Assembly (NCBI GenBank): GCA_035507915.1
Contig: DATJNS010000180.1
Location: 1-16,031, forward strand
Direction of reading: 5' to 3'
Source of the DNA: JACQAI01 sp035507915
Lineage (GTDB): Bacteria; Pseudomonadota; Alphaproteobacteria; Elsterales; Elsteraceae
DNA: 16,031 nt
In this document: positions 7,459 through 14,583 of the stretch, piece after piece
How positions within the stretch are numbered: the stretch's first letter is position 1
Layout: each line of letters begins with the position of its first letter
Position numbers and translations under genes: made by a program
The notes under the pieces: model-generated
Databases searched by the model: none
What the model saw: only the letters and a program-made list of their open reading frames with translations
Told to the model about the DNA's origin: nothing

Positions 7459-8688
7459 TCACGCGGTCGCCGGCCGCGCGATGCGCTCGAGGTCGGGCGT
7501 ATCGGCGAAGATCCGCGCCAATGTCGCGAGAAACGGCGGCTCGGCCTTCGCGAGCGTGCCCGCGATCGGATCGGCGCCCGGCAGCAAGGTGTCGCTGGCG
7601 TCGCGCGAGGCCTGCATCACGAACGCGACGCGGTCGTGGCGCAGCGCCTCGACGCGGGCGGTCCACGCGGGCACGTCGGCGAGCCGACCGGCGCGCGCCG
7701 CCGCACGCGCCACGGCGACCGTCACCGCGGCGTCCTCGACCGACTGGGTCGCACCCTGGCCCAACGTCGTCGTCATGGCGTGCGCCGCGTCGCCGAGGAA
7801 GAGCACGCGGCCGTCGAGCGCACGGAAGCGGATCGCGATCTCCTGCTGGCGCGCCCAGTGCAGTCGGTCGGCCTGGTCGAGCACGGCGTCGACCAGATAG
7901 CGATAGGCGTCGCAGGCGCGCCGCCCGTCCGGCACGGCGAACAGGCGCGCCAGGCTCGACGCCCGCTTGCGCGCGTCGTCGATCTCGTGCGCCGAGGCGA
8001 GCGGCGCCGACCCGCCGATGTAGACGCCGTCGCCCGGCACGCGGTAGGCGAGCAGGCGCGCCGGCCCGGCATTGAACCACTGCTCGTAGTCGTCGATCCG
8101 GGTCTGACCGGCATCGTCGAACATCAGCCGGAACATGCCGACCGGCAGATGCGCGGTCGGCGCGGCGCCGCAGAGCTGCTCGCGCAGCCGCGAGAAGCGG
8201 CCGTCGGCGGCGATCACGAGATCGAAGCCGGAACGCGCCGTGGTCCCGGTCGCATCGGTGAGCGTCAGGGCGAGCGTGCCGTCGCCGTCGTCGCGAACCG
8301 CGTCGACGCGGGTGCGATAGCGCAGGGTCGCCGCGATCGGTGCGCGCAGCACGCGGTAGAGCTCGGCCCAGCGGATCCGGATGCCGGCCTCGTCGACCAG
8401 GTCCGACAGCGCGAGCCGGAACAGCGGCTGCCCGTCGGCGAACCACATGCGCCAGGTCCGCCACGGCAGGCTCGCCGCCCGCACGTCGGCGTAGAGCGCG
8501 GGATCGAGCGCGCGGAGCACCCGCAGCGCGTTGGGCCCGAGGTTGAGCGCGGTGGCCTGGCGCGCCATTTCGCTCGGGTCGGCCTGATCGACGCAGAGGA
8601 CATCGACGTCGGGCAGCGCGGCCAGGCCCTTGGCGACGATCGCGCCGGCGACCCCGGCGCCGACCACGGCGACTCTGAGCGGTTTCAT
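7459..8688 (-). CDS. FAD-dependent (class A flavoprotein) monooxygenase
   Basis: This 409-residue protein of the PHBH/UbiH-like family would hydroxylate a small, often aromatic, substrate using NAD(P)H and O2. The FAD-binding GAGVAG sits at residues 10-15 after VAVV, the DG motif is in DLVIAADGRFSRLRE (DG at 162-163), and the FAD ribityl motif GDAAHAMTTTLGQG is at 299-312. The usual proline of HAMTPNLGQG is Thr307 here, an oddity. A start 40 codons upstream (8808) is possible, but that extension is not family-like and would run through the divergent promoter region. The ATG at 8688 places the Rossmann strand right at the N terminus as expected. It diverges from the dehydratase operon across 143 bp containing paired palindromes, which suggests shared control. 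Substrate unknown. Confidence 0.9.
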   Translation of the reverse strand: MKPLRVAVVGAGVAGAIVAKGLAALPDVDVLCVDQADPSEMARQATALNLGPNALRVLRALDPALYADVRAASLPWRTWRMWFADGQPLFRLALSDLVDEAGIRIRWAELYRVLRAPIAATLRYRTRVDAVRDDGDGTLALTLTDATGTTARSGFDLVIAADGRFSRLREQLCGAAPTAHLPVGMFRLMFDDAGQTRIDDYEQWFNAGPARLLAYRVPGDGVYIGGSAPLASAHEIDDARKRASSLARLFAVPDGRRACDAYRYLVDAVLDQADRLHWARQQEIAIRFRALDGRVLFLGDAAHAMTTTLGQGATQSVEDAAVTVAVARAAARAGRLADVPAWTARVEALRHDRVAFVMQASRDASDTLLPGADPIAGTLAKAEPPFLATLARIFADTPDLERIARPATA

Positions 8689-8692
8689 CTCA

Positions 8693-8706
8693 TGCTCGGA
8701 CGAGCA
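8693..8706. promoter_or_regulatory. Operator-like palindrome, copy 1 (near monooxygenase start)
   Basis: TGCTCG-GA-CGAGCA is a perfect 6+6 bp palindrome with a 2-bp centre, located 5 bp upstream of the minus-strand monooxygenase ATG. Its 12-bp core differs at one central base from a second palindrome at 8791-8802. A dimeric regulator bound here would block translation-proximal transcription of the monooxygenase. The regulator is not identified in this window. Confidence 0.5.
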
Positions 8707-8790
8707 AATCGCGTGCCGCGAGCCCGCCCCGACGCAGAGAGCCATGCGCGGAACGTGCTGGGCGGGCGCGCCGTCCGCCGCTATCGTGCG

Positions 8791-8802
8791 GCTCGAACGA
8801 GC
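8791..8802. promoter_or_regulatory. Operator-like palindrome, copy 2 (near dehydratase start)
   Basis: GCTCG-AA-CGAGC is a perfect 5+5 bp palindrome with a 2-bp centre, ending 29 bp before the dehydratase ATG. It matches copy 1 at 11 of 12 core positions, and the two centres are 97 bp apart. Two matching palindromes in a single 143-bp divergent intergenic region are hard to explain by base composition alone, although both are GC-rich. Confidence 0.5.
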
Positions 8803-8831
8803 GTCCACCAGCGATCCGGGAAGAAACCGCC

Positions 8832-10547
8832 ATGCCGTACGACAAAGCCCATCTGCCCAGCCGCCATGTCTCGGTCGGCCCGGCGCGCGCGCCGCACCGG
8901 TCCTACTACTACGCGATGGGGATGACCGAGGAGGAGATCGCGCGCCCGTTCGTCGGCGTCGCGACGACCTGGAACGAGGCCGCGCCGTGCAACATCGCGC
9001 TGATGCGGCAGGCGCAGTCGGTCAAGCTCGGCGTCAAGGCGGGCGGCGGCACGCCGCGCGAGTTCACCACCATCACGGTGACCGACGGCATCGCCATGGG
9101 CCATGCCGGCATGAAGAGCTCGCTGGTCAGCCGCGAGGTGATCGCCGACTCGGTCGAGCTCACCATGCGGGGCCATTGCTACGACGCGATCGTCGGGCTC
9201 GCCGGCTGCGACAAATCGCTGCCCGGTCTCATGATGGCGATGCTGCGCCTCAACGTGCCGGCGGTGTTCATGTACGGCGGCTCGATCCTGCCGGGCCGGT
9301 TCCACGGCAAGGACGTCACCGTGCAGGACGTCTTCGAGGCGGTCGGCCAGCACAGCGCCGGCACGATGTCGGACGCCGACCTGCACGAGCTCGAGTGCGT
9401 CGCCTGTCCGTCGGCAGGCGCATGCGGCGGCCAGTTCACCGCCAACACGATGGCGTGCGTGTCGGAGGCGATCGGCCTCGCGCTGCCCGGCTCGGCCGGC
9501 GCCCCGGCACCCTATGAAAGCCGCGACGGCTACGCCGTGGCGTCGGGCGAGGCGGTCATGAAGCTGATCGAGAAGCAGCTGCGCCCGCGCGACATCTGCA
9601 CCCTCGAGGCGTTCGAGAACGCCGCGACGGTGGTGGCGGCGTCCGGCGGCTCGACCAACGCGGCGCTGCACCTGCCCGCGATGGCGCACGAGGCCGGCAT
9701 CGACTTCGACATCCACGCCGTCGCCAAGATCTTCAAGCGCACGCCCTACATCGCCAGCCTCAAGCCGGGCGGCAAGTACGTCGCCAAGGACCTTTTCGAG
9801 ATCGGCGGCGTGCAGATCATCATGAAGGCGCTGCTCGACGGCGGCTTCCTGCACGGCGACTGCATGACGGTGACGGGCAAGACGATCGCCGAGAACCTGA
9901 AGAGCGTCGAACTGCCGAAGAACCAGGACGTCGTGGTGTCGACCAAGACGCCGATCACGCCGACCGGCGGCGTCGTCGGCCTGCGCGGCAACCTGGCGCC
10001 GCAGGGCGCGATCGTGAAGGTTGCCGGCAGCGCCGTGCTCAAGTTTCGCGGCTCGGCGCTGGTGTTCGACTGCGAGGAGGACGCCTTCGCCGCGGTGCAG
10101 GCGCGCCAGTACAAGCCGGGCGACGTGTTCGTGATCCGCTATGAGGGGCCCCGAGGGGGGCCGGGCATGCGCGAGATGCTGGCGACCACCGCCGCGCTCT
10201 ACGGCCAGGGCGGCAGCGAGAAGGTCGCGCTGATCACCGACGGCCGGTTCTCCGGCGCCACCCGCGGCTTGTGCGTCGGCCATGTCGGGCCGGAGGCCGC
10301 GGTCGGCGGCCCGATCGCCCTGCTCAAGAACGGCGACGTCATCGTGATCGATACCGAGAAGGGCACGCTCGACGTCGAGCTCGGCGAGGCCGAGCTGGCC
10401 GCGCGCAAGAAGGCGTGGAAGCCGCGCCAGCACGAGTACCAGTCCGGTACGCTGTGGCGCTACGCGCAGACCGTCGGCGACGCCGAGAAGGGCGCGGTCA
10501 CGCACCCCGGCGGCAAGGCCGAGACCCACTGCTACGCGGACATCTGA
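8832..10547 (+). CDS. IlvD/Edd-family [2Fe-2S] dehydratase (dihydroxy-acid dehydratase-like)
   Basis: This 571-residue protein is homologous over its whole length to dihydroxy-acid dehydratase, which makes branched 2-oxo acids from 2,3-dihydroxy acids. All cluster ligands of the [2Fe-2S] type are present: Cys53 (APCNIALM), Cys126 (AGCDKSLPG, with the carbamylatable Lys128 that helps bind Mg) and Cys198 (CPSAGACGGQFTANTM). Asp85 (VTDGIAMG) is the expected Mg ligand and Ser474 (DGRFSGATRG) the catalytic base. SD-like GGGAAG precedes the ATG by 8 nt. It opens a tight operon with an M81 hydrolase, so it may be a catabolic sugar-acid or hydroxy-acid dehydratase rather than the biosynthetic IlvD; sequence alone does not decide. 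The EGPRGGPGM loop is written with unusual G-rich codons. Confidence 0.93.
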   Translation: MPYDKAHLPSRHVSVGPARAPHRSYYYAMGMTEEEIARPFVGVATTWNEAAPCNIALMRQAQSVKLGVKAGGGTPREFTTITVTDGIAMGHAGMKSSLVSREVIADSVELTMRGHCYDAIVGLAGCDKSLPGLMMAMLRLNVPAVFMYGGSILPGRFHGKDVTVQDVFEAVGQHSAGTMSDADLHELECVACPSAGACGGQFTANTMACVSEAIGLALPGSAGAPAPYESRDGYAVASGEAVMKLIEKQLRPRDICTLEAFENAATVVAASGGSTNAALHLPAMAHEAGIDFDIHAVAKIFKRTPYIASLKPGGKYVAKDLFEIGGVQIIMKALLDGGFLHGDCMTVTGKTIAENLKSVELPKNQDVVVSTKTPITPTGGVVGLRGNLAPQGAIVKVAGSAVLKFRGSALVFDCEEDAFAAVQARQYKPGDVFVIRYEGPRGGPGMREMLATTAALYGQGGSEKVALITDGRFSGATRGLCVGHVGPEAAVGGPIALLKNGDVIVIDTEKGTLDVELGEAELAARKKAWKPRQHEYQSGTLWRYAQTVGDAEKGAVTHPGGKAETHCYADI

Positions 10548-12067
10548 TGGCGCGCATCGCGATCGGCGGGTTCCAGCACGAGACCAACACGTTCGCGACG
10601 GCGCCGGGGACGTACGAGGAGTTCGTCAAGCCCGGCGGCTGGCCCGGCCTGACGCGCGGCGAGGCGATCTTCGACGTCTTCGCCACCAACAGCATGCCGA
10701 TCTCGGGTTTCATCCGCGAGGCGTCGCGCCGCGGCCACGCGTTGGTGCCGCTCGCCTGGGCGATGGCCGTACCGTGCGGGCGCGTGACCGACGACGCCTT
10801 CGAGCGCATCAGCGCCATGATCGTCGCGGACCTGGCGGCCCAGACCCCGGTCGACGCGGTCTATCTCGACCTGCACGGCGCGGCCGTGATCGACAGCCAC
10901 GAGGACGGCGAGGGCGAGCTGCTGCGCCGGGTGCGCGCGGTGATCGGCCCCGACACCGTGTTGGCCGCGAGCCTCGACCTGCACGCCAACGTCACCGAGC
11001 TGATGATGCGCGAGGCCGATCTCATCACCGCCTATCGGACCTATCCGCACGTCGACACCGCCGAGACCGGCGCGCGCGCCGCCGTGCTGCTCGACGAGCA
11101 ACTCACCGGGCAGCTCAGCGGGCGGGCGCGCCGCGGCAAGGCGCTGCGCAAGCTGCCGTTCCTGATCCCGCTGACCGCGCAATGCAGCCTGGTCGACCCG
11201 ACGCGCGCGATCTACGCCGGCTTCGCCGCGATCGAGGCGGCGACCGGCGCGAGCGTGTCCTTCACGCCCGGCTTCCCGCCTGCGGACATCCGCGACTGCG
11301 GGCCGGCGGTGTTCGCCTTCGCGCCCGATCAGGCGCGCGCCGACGCGGCGGCGGACGCGGTCGCCGCGCAGGTGCTGGCCGCCGAGCGGGCGTTCGGCGA
11401 CGAGATCCTGGCGCCCGACACCGCGGTGGCGCGCGCGGTCGCGATCGCGGCGCGTGCGGGCAAGCCGGTCGTGCTGGCCGACACGCAGGACAACCCGGGC
11501 GCCGGCGGCCCGTCCGACACCGTCGGGCTGCTGGAGGCGCTGATCGCCGGCGGCGCGCAGGGCGCCGTGATGGCCGTGCTCTACGATCCGGAGTGCGCCG
11601 CGATGGCGCATGCGGCCGGCGTCGGCGCCGAGATCGAGCTGGCGCTCGGCGGCAAGAACCAGATGCCGGGGCACCGGCCGCTGCGTGGTCGCTTCAAGGT
11701 CAAGGCGCTCGGCGACGGCAATTTCGTCGCGCGCGGCCCGATGCTCGACGGCGCGGCGATGCAGCTCGGCCCGATGGCGCTGCTCGGCCACGTCGACGAC
11801 AAGAGCCAAGTCGACATCATCGTCGGCAGCGCGCGCCAACAGCCCTACACGCAGTCGATCTTCCACCATCTGGGGCTCGAGCCGGCGGCCCAGAAGATCC
11901 TGGCGCTCAAGAGCTCGGTGCATTTCCGCGCGGCATTCCAGGACATCGCCGAGACCGTGATGGTGGTCGCCGCGCCCGGCGTCAATCTCGCCGATCCGCG
12001 CGATTTCGCTTACCGGCACCTGCGGCCCGGCGTGCGGCTGGTGCCGGGCGGCGCGGTGTCGCGCTGA
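10547..12067 (+). CDS. M81-family metallohydrolase (MlrC-like)
   Basis: This 506-residue protein belongs to the family named for microcystinase MlrC, a zinc-dependent amide/peptide hydrolase that cleaves linearized microcystin. The N-terminal domain shows GGFQHETNTF (H11, E12), the metal-ligand motif DLHGAAV (D108, H110), SLDLHANVT (D144, H146) and TYPHVDTAETG (H168, D170). The C-terminal domain opens near DTQDNPGAGGPSDT. All expected ligand-type residues are intact, so it is probably active. Most bacteria with such genes do not degrade microcystin, and the true substrates are unknown. Its ATG overlaps the dehydratase stop by 1 nt (TGATG), a translational coupling arrangement. A family 5 substrate-binding protein follows 46 nt downstream. 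Confidence 0.92.
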   Translation: MARIAIGGFQHETNTFATAPGTYEEFVKPGGWPGLTRGEAIFDVFATNSMPISGFIREASRRGHALVPLAWAMAVPCGRVTDDAFERISAMIVADLAAQTPVDAVYLDLHGAAVIDSHEDGEGELLRRVRAVIGPDTVLAASLDLHANVTELMMREADLITAYRTYPHVDTAETGARAAVLLDEQLTGQLSGRARRGKALRKLPFLIPLTAQCSLVDPTRAIYAGFAAIEAATGASVSFTPGFPPADIRDCGPAVFAFAPDQARADAAADAVAAQVLAAERAFGDEILAPDTAVARAVAIAARAGKPVVLADTQDNPGAGGPSDTVGLLEALIAGGAQGAVMAVLYDPECAAMAHAAGVGAEIELALGGKNQMPGHRPLRGRFKVKALGDGNFVARGPMLDGAAMQLGPMALLGHVDDKSQVDIIVGSARQQPYTQSIFHHLGLEPAAQKILALKSSVHFRAAFQDIAETVMVVAAPGVNLADPRDFAYRHLRPGVRLVPGGAVSR

Positions 12068-12113
12068 CGGAACCCGCACGGGGCCGCGCGTTGTCGAGTC
12101 GGGAGGCCGAGCC

Positions 12114-13784
12114 ATGCGCGAGATTCGCCCGCATCCCTACGTTCGCGAGCTGAAGCGCCAGCTCGTCGCGCGGCGCATCGATCGGCGCGAGTTCCTGCGC
12201 ACCGCGACCCTGCTCGGCCTGTCGGCCGGCGCGGCCTATCGGTTCGCCGGGCTGCCCGCGCCGGCGCGCGCCGAGACGAAGCTGCCCAAGGGCGGCACGC
12301 TGCGCATCGGCATGCGCTGCCACGAGCTGACCGATCCGCATACCTACAGCTGGATCGAGGCGTCGAACTCGGCACGCCAGGTGCTCGACTATCTCACCGT
12401 CACGGGCGTCGACAACGTGACGCGGCCGTCCTTGTGCGCGCGTTGGCAGGCGAGCGACGACCTCGAGATCTGGACGCTTCATCTGCGCGAGGACGTCAAG
12501 TGGCACGACGGGCGCGCCTTCGTCGCCGACGACGTGGTCTGGAACCTGAAGCGCCTGCTCGATCCGGCCGTCGGCTCCTCGACCGTCGGCTTGATGGAGA
12601 GCTTCCTGCTCGAGTCGTTCGAGACCGGCGAGAAGGACGACGAGGGCAATCCCAAGACGTCGATGCGGCTGTGGCGCGCCGACGCGATCGAGAAGCTCGA
12701 CGACTACATCGTGCGGCTCAACGGCCGCGCGCCGCAGATCGCGGTGCCCGAGAACCTCTACCACTACAACGTCATGATGATGGATCCGAAGGAGGGCGGG
12801 ACCTTCAAGGTCGGCTCCAACGGCACCGGCGCGTTCGTGCTGGTCGAGAACGAGGTCGGGCGGCGCCAGGCATTCCGGGCGAACCCCGACCATTGGGGCG
12901 GCGCGCCGCATGTCGATCGGCTCGAGTTCATCGATCTCGGCGACGATCCGGCGGCGGCGCTCGGCGCGCTCGCCGCGCGCCAGGTCGACGGCATCTATCT
13001 GGGGGCGCCGACCCAGCTCGCGGCGATGCAGCGGCTGCCGCACATCCAGCGCTATCAGGTGTCGTCGGCCTACACCGCGGTCGCGCGCATGCAGCCGACG
13101 CAGCCGTTCGACGACAAGCGCGTGCGCCAGGCGATCCGCCGCGCGCTCGACTGCACGGCGGTGCTCGAGATCTCGAATGCCGGGCTCGGCGAGCCGGGCG
13201 AGCACCATCACGTCAGCCCGATCCATCCGGAGTACGCCAAGCTGCCGGCCCAGCCGCGCGACGTTGCGCTGGCCAAGCGGTTGCTTGCCGAGGCCGGCCA
13301 TCCCGACGGCATCGACATCGAGATCGCCGCGCGCGCGTCGGACTCGGCGGCCTGGGAGCTGGTCGCCGTCCAGGCGATGGTCGAGCAGTGGCGCGAGGCC
13401 GGCATCCGGGTGAAGATCAACGTGATGCCGTCGGCCGAGTATTGGGACGTCTGGACCAAGGTGCCGTTCGGCTTCACGACCTGGGCGCATCGGCCGCTCG
13501 GCATCATGACGTATAGTCTCGCGTATCGCAGCGGCGCCGCGTGGAATGAATCGCACTACGCGAACCCGGAGTTCGACCGGCTCCTGACCGTCGCCGAGGG
13601 GCAGCTCGACGTCGACGCGCGCCGCGGGACCATGGCCAAGCTGGAGGCCATCATGCTCGACGACGGACCGATCGCGCAGCCGGTGTGGCGGGCGCTGTTC
13701 ACCTTCATGGACAAGCGGGTGAAGGGGTTCCGCATGCACCCGTCGGGCTATCTCGATTGCAAGGACTATGCGGTCGACGCCTGA
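12114..13784 (+). CDS. ABC transporter substrate-binding protein, family 5 (oligopeptide/nickel type), Tat-exported
   Basis: This 556-residue periplasmic binding protein carries a Tat-type signal: twin arginines R24-R25 in DRREFLRT, a hydrophobic stretch to about residue 49, and a likely cleavage after ARA (53). The mature part starts KLPKGGTLRIGM and contains the SBP_bac_5 signature LREDVKWHDGRAFVADDVVWNLKR and AFRANPDHWGG. Family members bind oligopeptides, opines, glutathione, sugars or metal chelates. A strong SD (GGGAGG, 12101-12106) 7 nt before the ATG suggests high expression, normal for binding proteins. No permease or ATPase gene occurs in the window, so it is an orphan here. The adjacent M81 hydrolase suggests a peptide- or amide-like ligand. 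The next gene overlaps its end by 17 nt. Confidence 0.92.
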   Translation: MREIRPHPYVRELKRQLVARRIDRREFLRTATLLGLSAGAAYRFAGLPAPARAETKLPKGGTLRIGMRCHELTDPHTYSWIEASNSARQVLDYLTVTGVDNVTRPSLCARWQASDDLEIWTLHLREDVKWHDGRAFVADDVVWNLKRLLDPAVGSSTVGLMESFLLESFETGEKDDEGNPKTSMRLWRADAIEKLDDYIVRLNGRAPQIAVPENLYHYNVMMMDPKEGGTFKVGSNGTGAFVLVENEVGRRQAFRANPDHWGGAPHVDRLEFIDLGDDPAAALGALAARQVDGIYLGAPTQLAAMQRLPHIQRYQVSSAYTAVARMQPTQPFDDKRVRQAIRRALDCTAVLEISNAGLGEPGEHHHVSPIHPEYAKLPAQPRDVALAKRLLAEAGHPDGIDIEIAARASDSAAWELVAVQAMVEQWREAGIRVKINVMPSAEYWDVWTKVPFGFTTWAHRPLGIMTYSLAYRSGAAWNESHYANPEFDRLLTVAEGQLDVDARRGTMAKLEAIMLDDGPIAQPVWRALFTFMDKRVKGFRMHPSGYLDCKDYAVDA

Positions 13785-14580
13785 TCCCGCGCTCGCGCTG
13801 GTCGATCGCGCGCGCTATCCGATCGACGCGCTCGATCGGACGGACGGGTGCGCGCTGGTCGCGTCGTGTCGCGCGCAGCTCGCCGCGGGCGGCGCGTGCG
13901 TGCTGCCGGGATTCCTCGACGCGTCGGCGCTGGCGAGTGCGGTCGCCGAGGCGGTTCGGCTGGCGCCGCTGGCCCATCGCACGCCCGACAATCGGTCGAC
14001 CTGCTACCTGGCGCCGCCCGACGAGCGCGTCCCGGTCGGGCATCCGAGGCGGCGCCTGCAGACCACGTCGGTCGGCGCGGTCGCCTACGACCTGATCCCG
14101 CCCGGCTCGGCGATCCGCACGCTCTACGAGAGCGACGAACTTGCCGCCTTCATCGCGGCGGTGCTCGGCGTCGCGCGGCTCCATCGCTATGCCGATCCGC
14201 TGGGCGCGCTCAACATCGCCGTGATGACGCAAGGCGAGCACCTGCTCTGGCATTTCGACCAGACCGATTTCGTGGTCTCGATCCTGCTGCAGGATTGCGC
14301 GGCCGGCGGCGACTTCGAGTACGTGCCCGCCATCCGCAGCGCCGAGGCGCCGAACTACGCGGCGATCGAGCGCCTGCTCGACGGCGCGCGCGACGGCGTC
14401 GTGCGGCTCGCCATGCAGCCCGGGACGTTGTCCCTGTTCCAGGGTCGCTGGTCGATCCACCGCGTGACCCCGATCGAGGGGCCCGTGCCGCGGCTGATCG
14501 CGCTCCTGGGCTACGACACCAAGCCCGGCACGTGCAGCAGCGACGACCTCAAGCGGCGCCGCTACGGTCGGGTGGCCTGA
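13768..14580 (+). CDS. Fe(II)/2-oxoglutarate-dependent oxygenase-like protein
   Basis: This 270-residue protein shows the facial triad of a 2OG oxygenase: H162 and D164 in LLWHFDQTDF, H231 in GRWSIHRVTP, and R242 eleven residues later (VPRLIALLGY), which should hold the 2OG carboxylate. The HxD-to-His spacing of 66 residues is like that of amino-acid hydroxylases and the BesD-type radical halogenases. Those halogenases replace the Asp with Gly; the intact Asp164 points to hydroxylation. The start overlaps the binding-protein gene by 17 nt and no other start codon fits, which implies coupling. It is the last gene of the group, ending 3 nt before the convergent araC-type gene. The substrate is unknown; a free amino acid or small peptide derivative is a guess from context. 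Confidence 0.82.
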   Translation: MRSTPDPALALVDRARYPIDALDRTDGCALVASCRAQLAAGGACVLPGFLDASALASAVAEAVRLAPLAHRTPDNRSTCYLAPPDERVPVGHPRRRLQTTSVGAVAYDLIPPGSAIRTLYESDELAAFIAAVLGVARLHRYADPLGALNIAVMTQGEHLLWHFDQTDFVVSILLQDCAAGGDFEYVPAIRSAEAPNYAAIERLLDGARDGVVRLAMQPGTLSLFQGRWSIHRVTPIEGPVPRLIALLGYDTKPGTCSSDDLKRRRYGRVA

Positions 14581-14583
14581 GGG

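Noticed and set aside
8689..8808. 40-residue N-terminal extension of the FAD monooxygenase
   Set aside because: It would cover the operator-like palindromes, lacks family similarity, and the Rossmann strand already begins at the second-choice ATG (8688).
8781..10529. Minus-strand open frame of 582 codons antisense to the dehydratase
   Set aside because: Low-complexity Arg/Ala/Asp/His composition and no recognisable motif; the sense strand is a full IlvD-family protein with all catalytic residues.
10532..13739. Minus-strand open frames of 527 and 585 codons antisense to the M81 and binding-protein genes
   Set aside because: Both mirror the codon bias of the sense genes, have repetitive Arg/Asp/Val composition and no family features.
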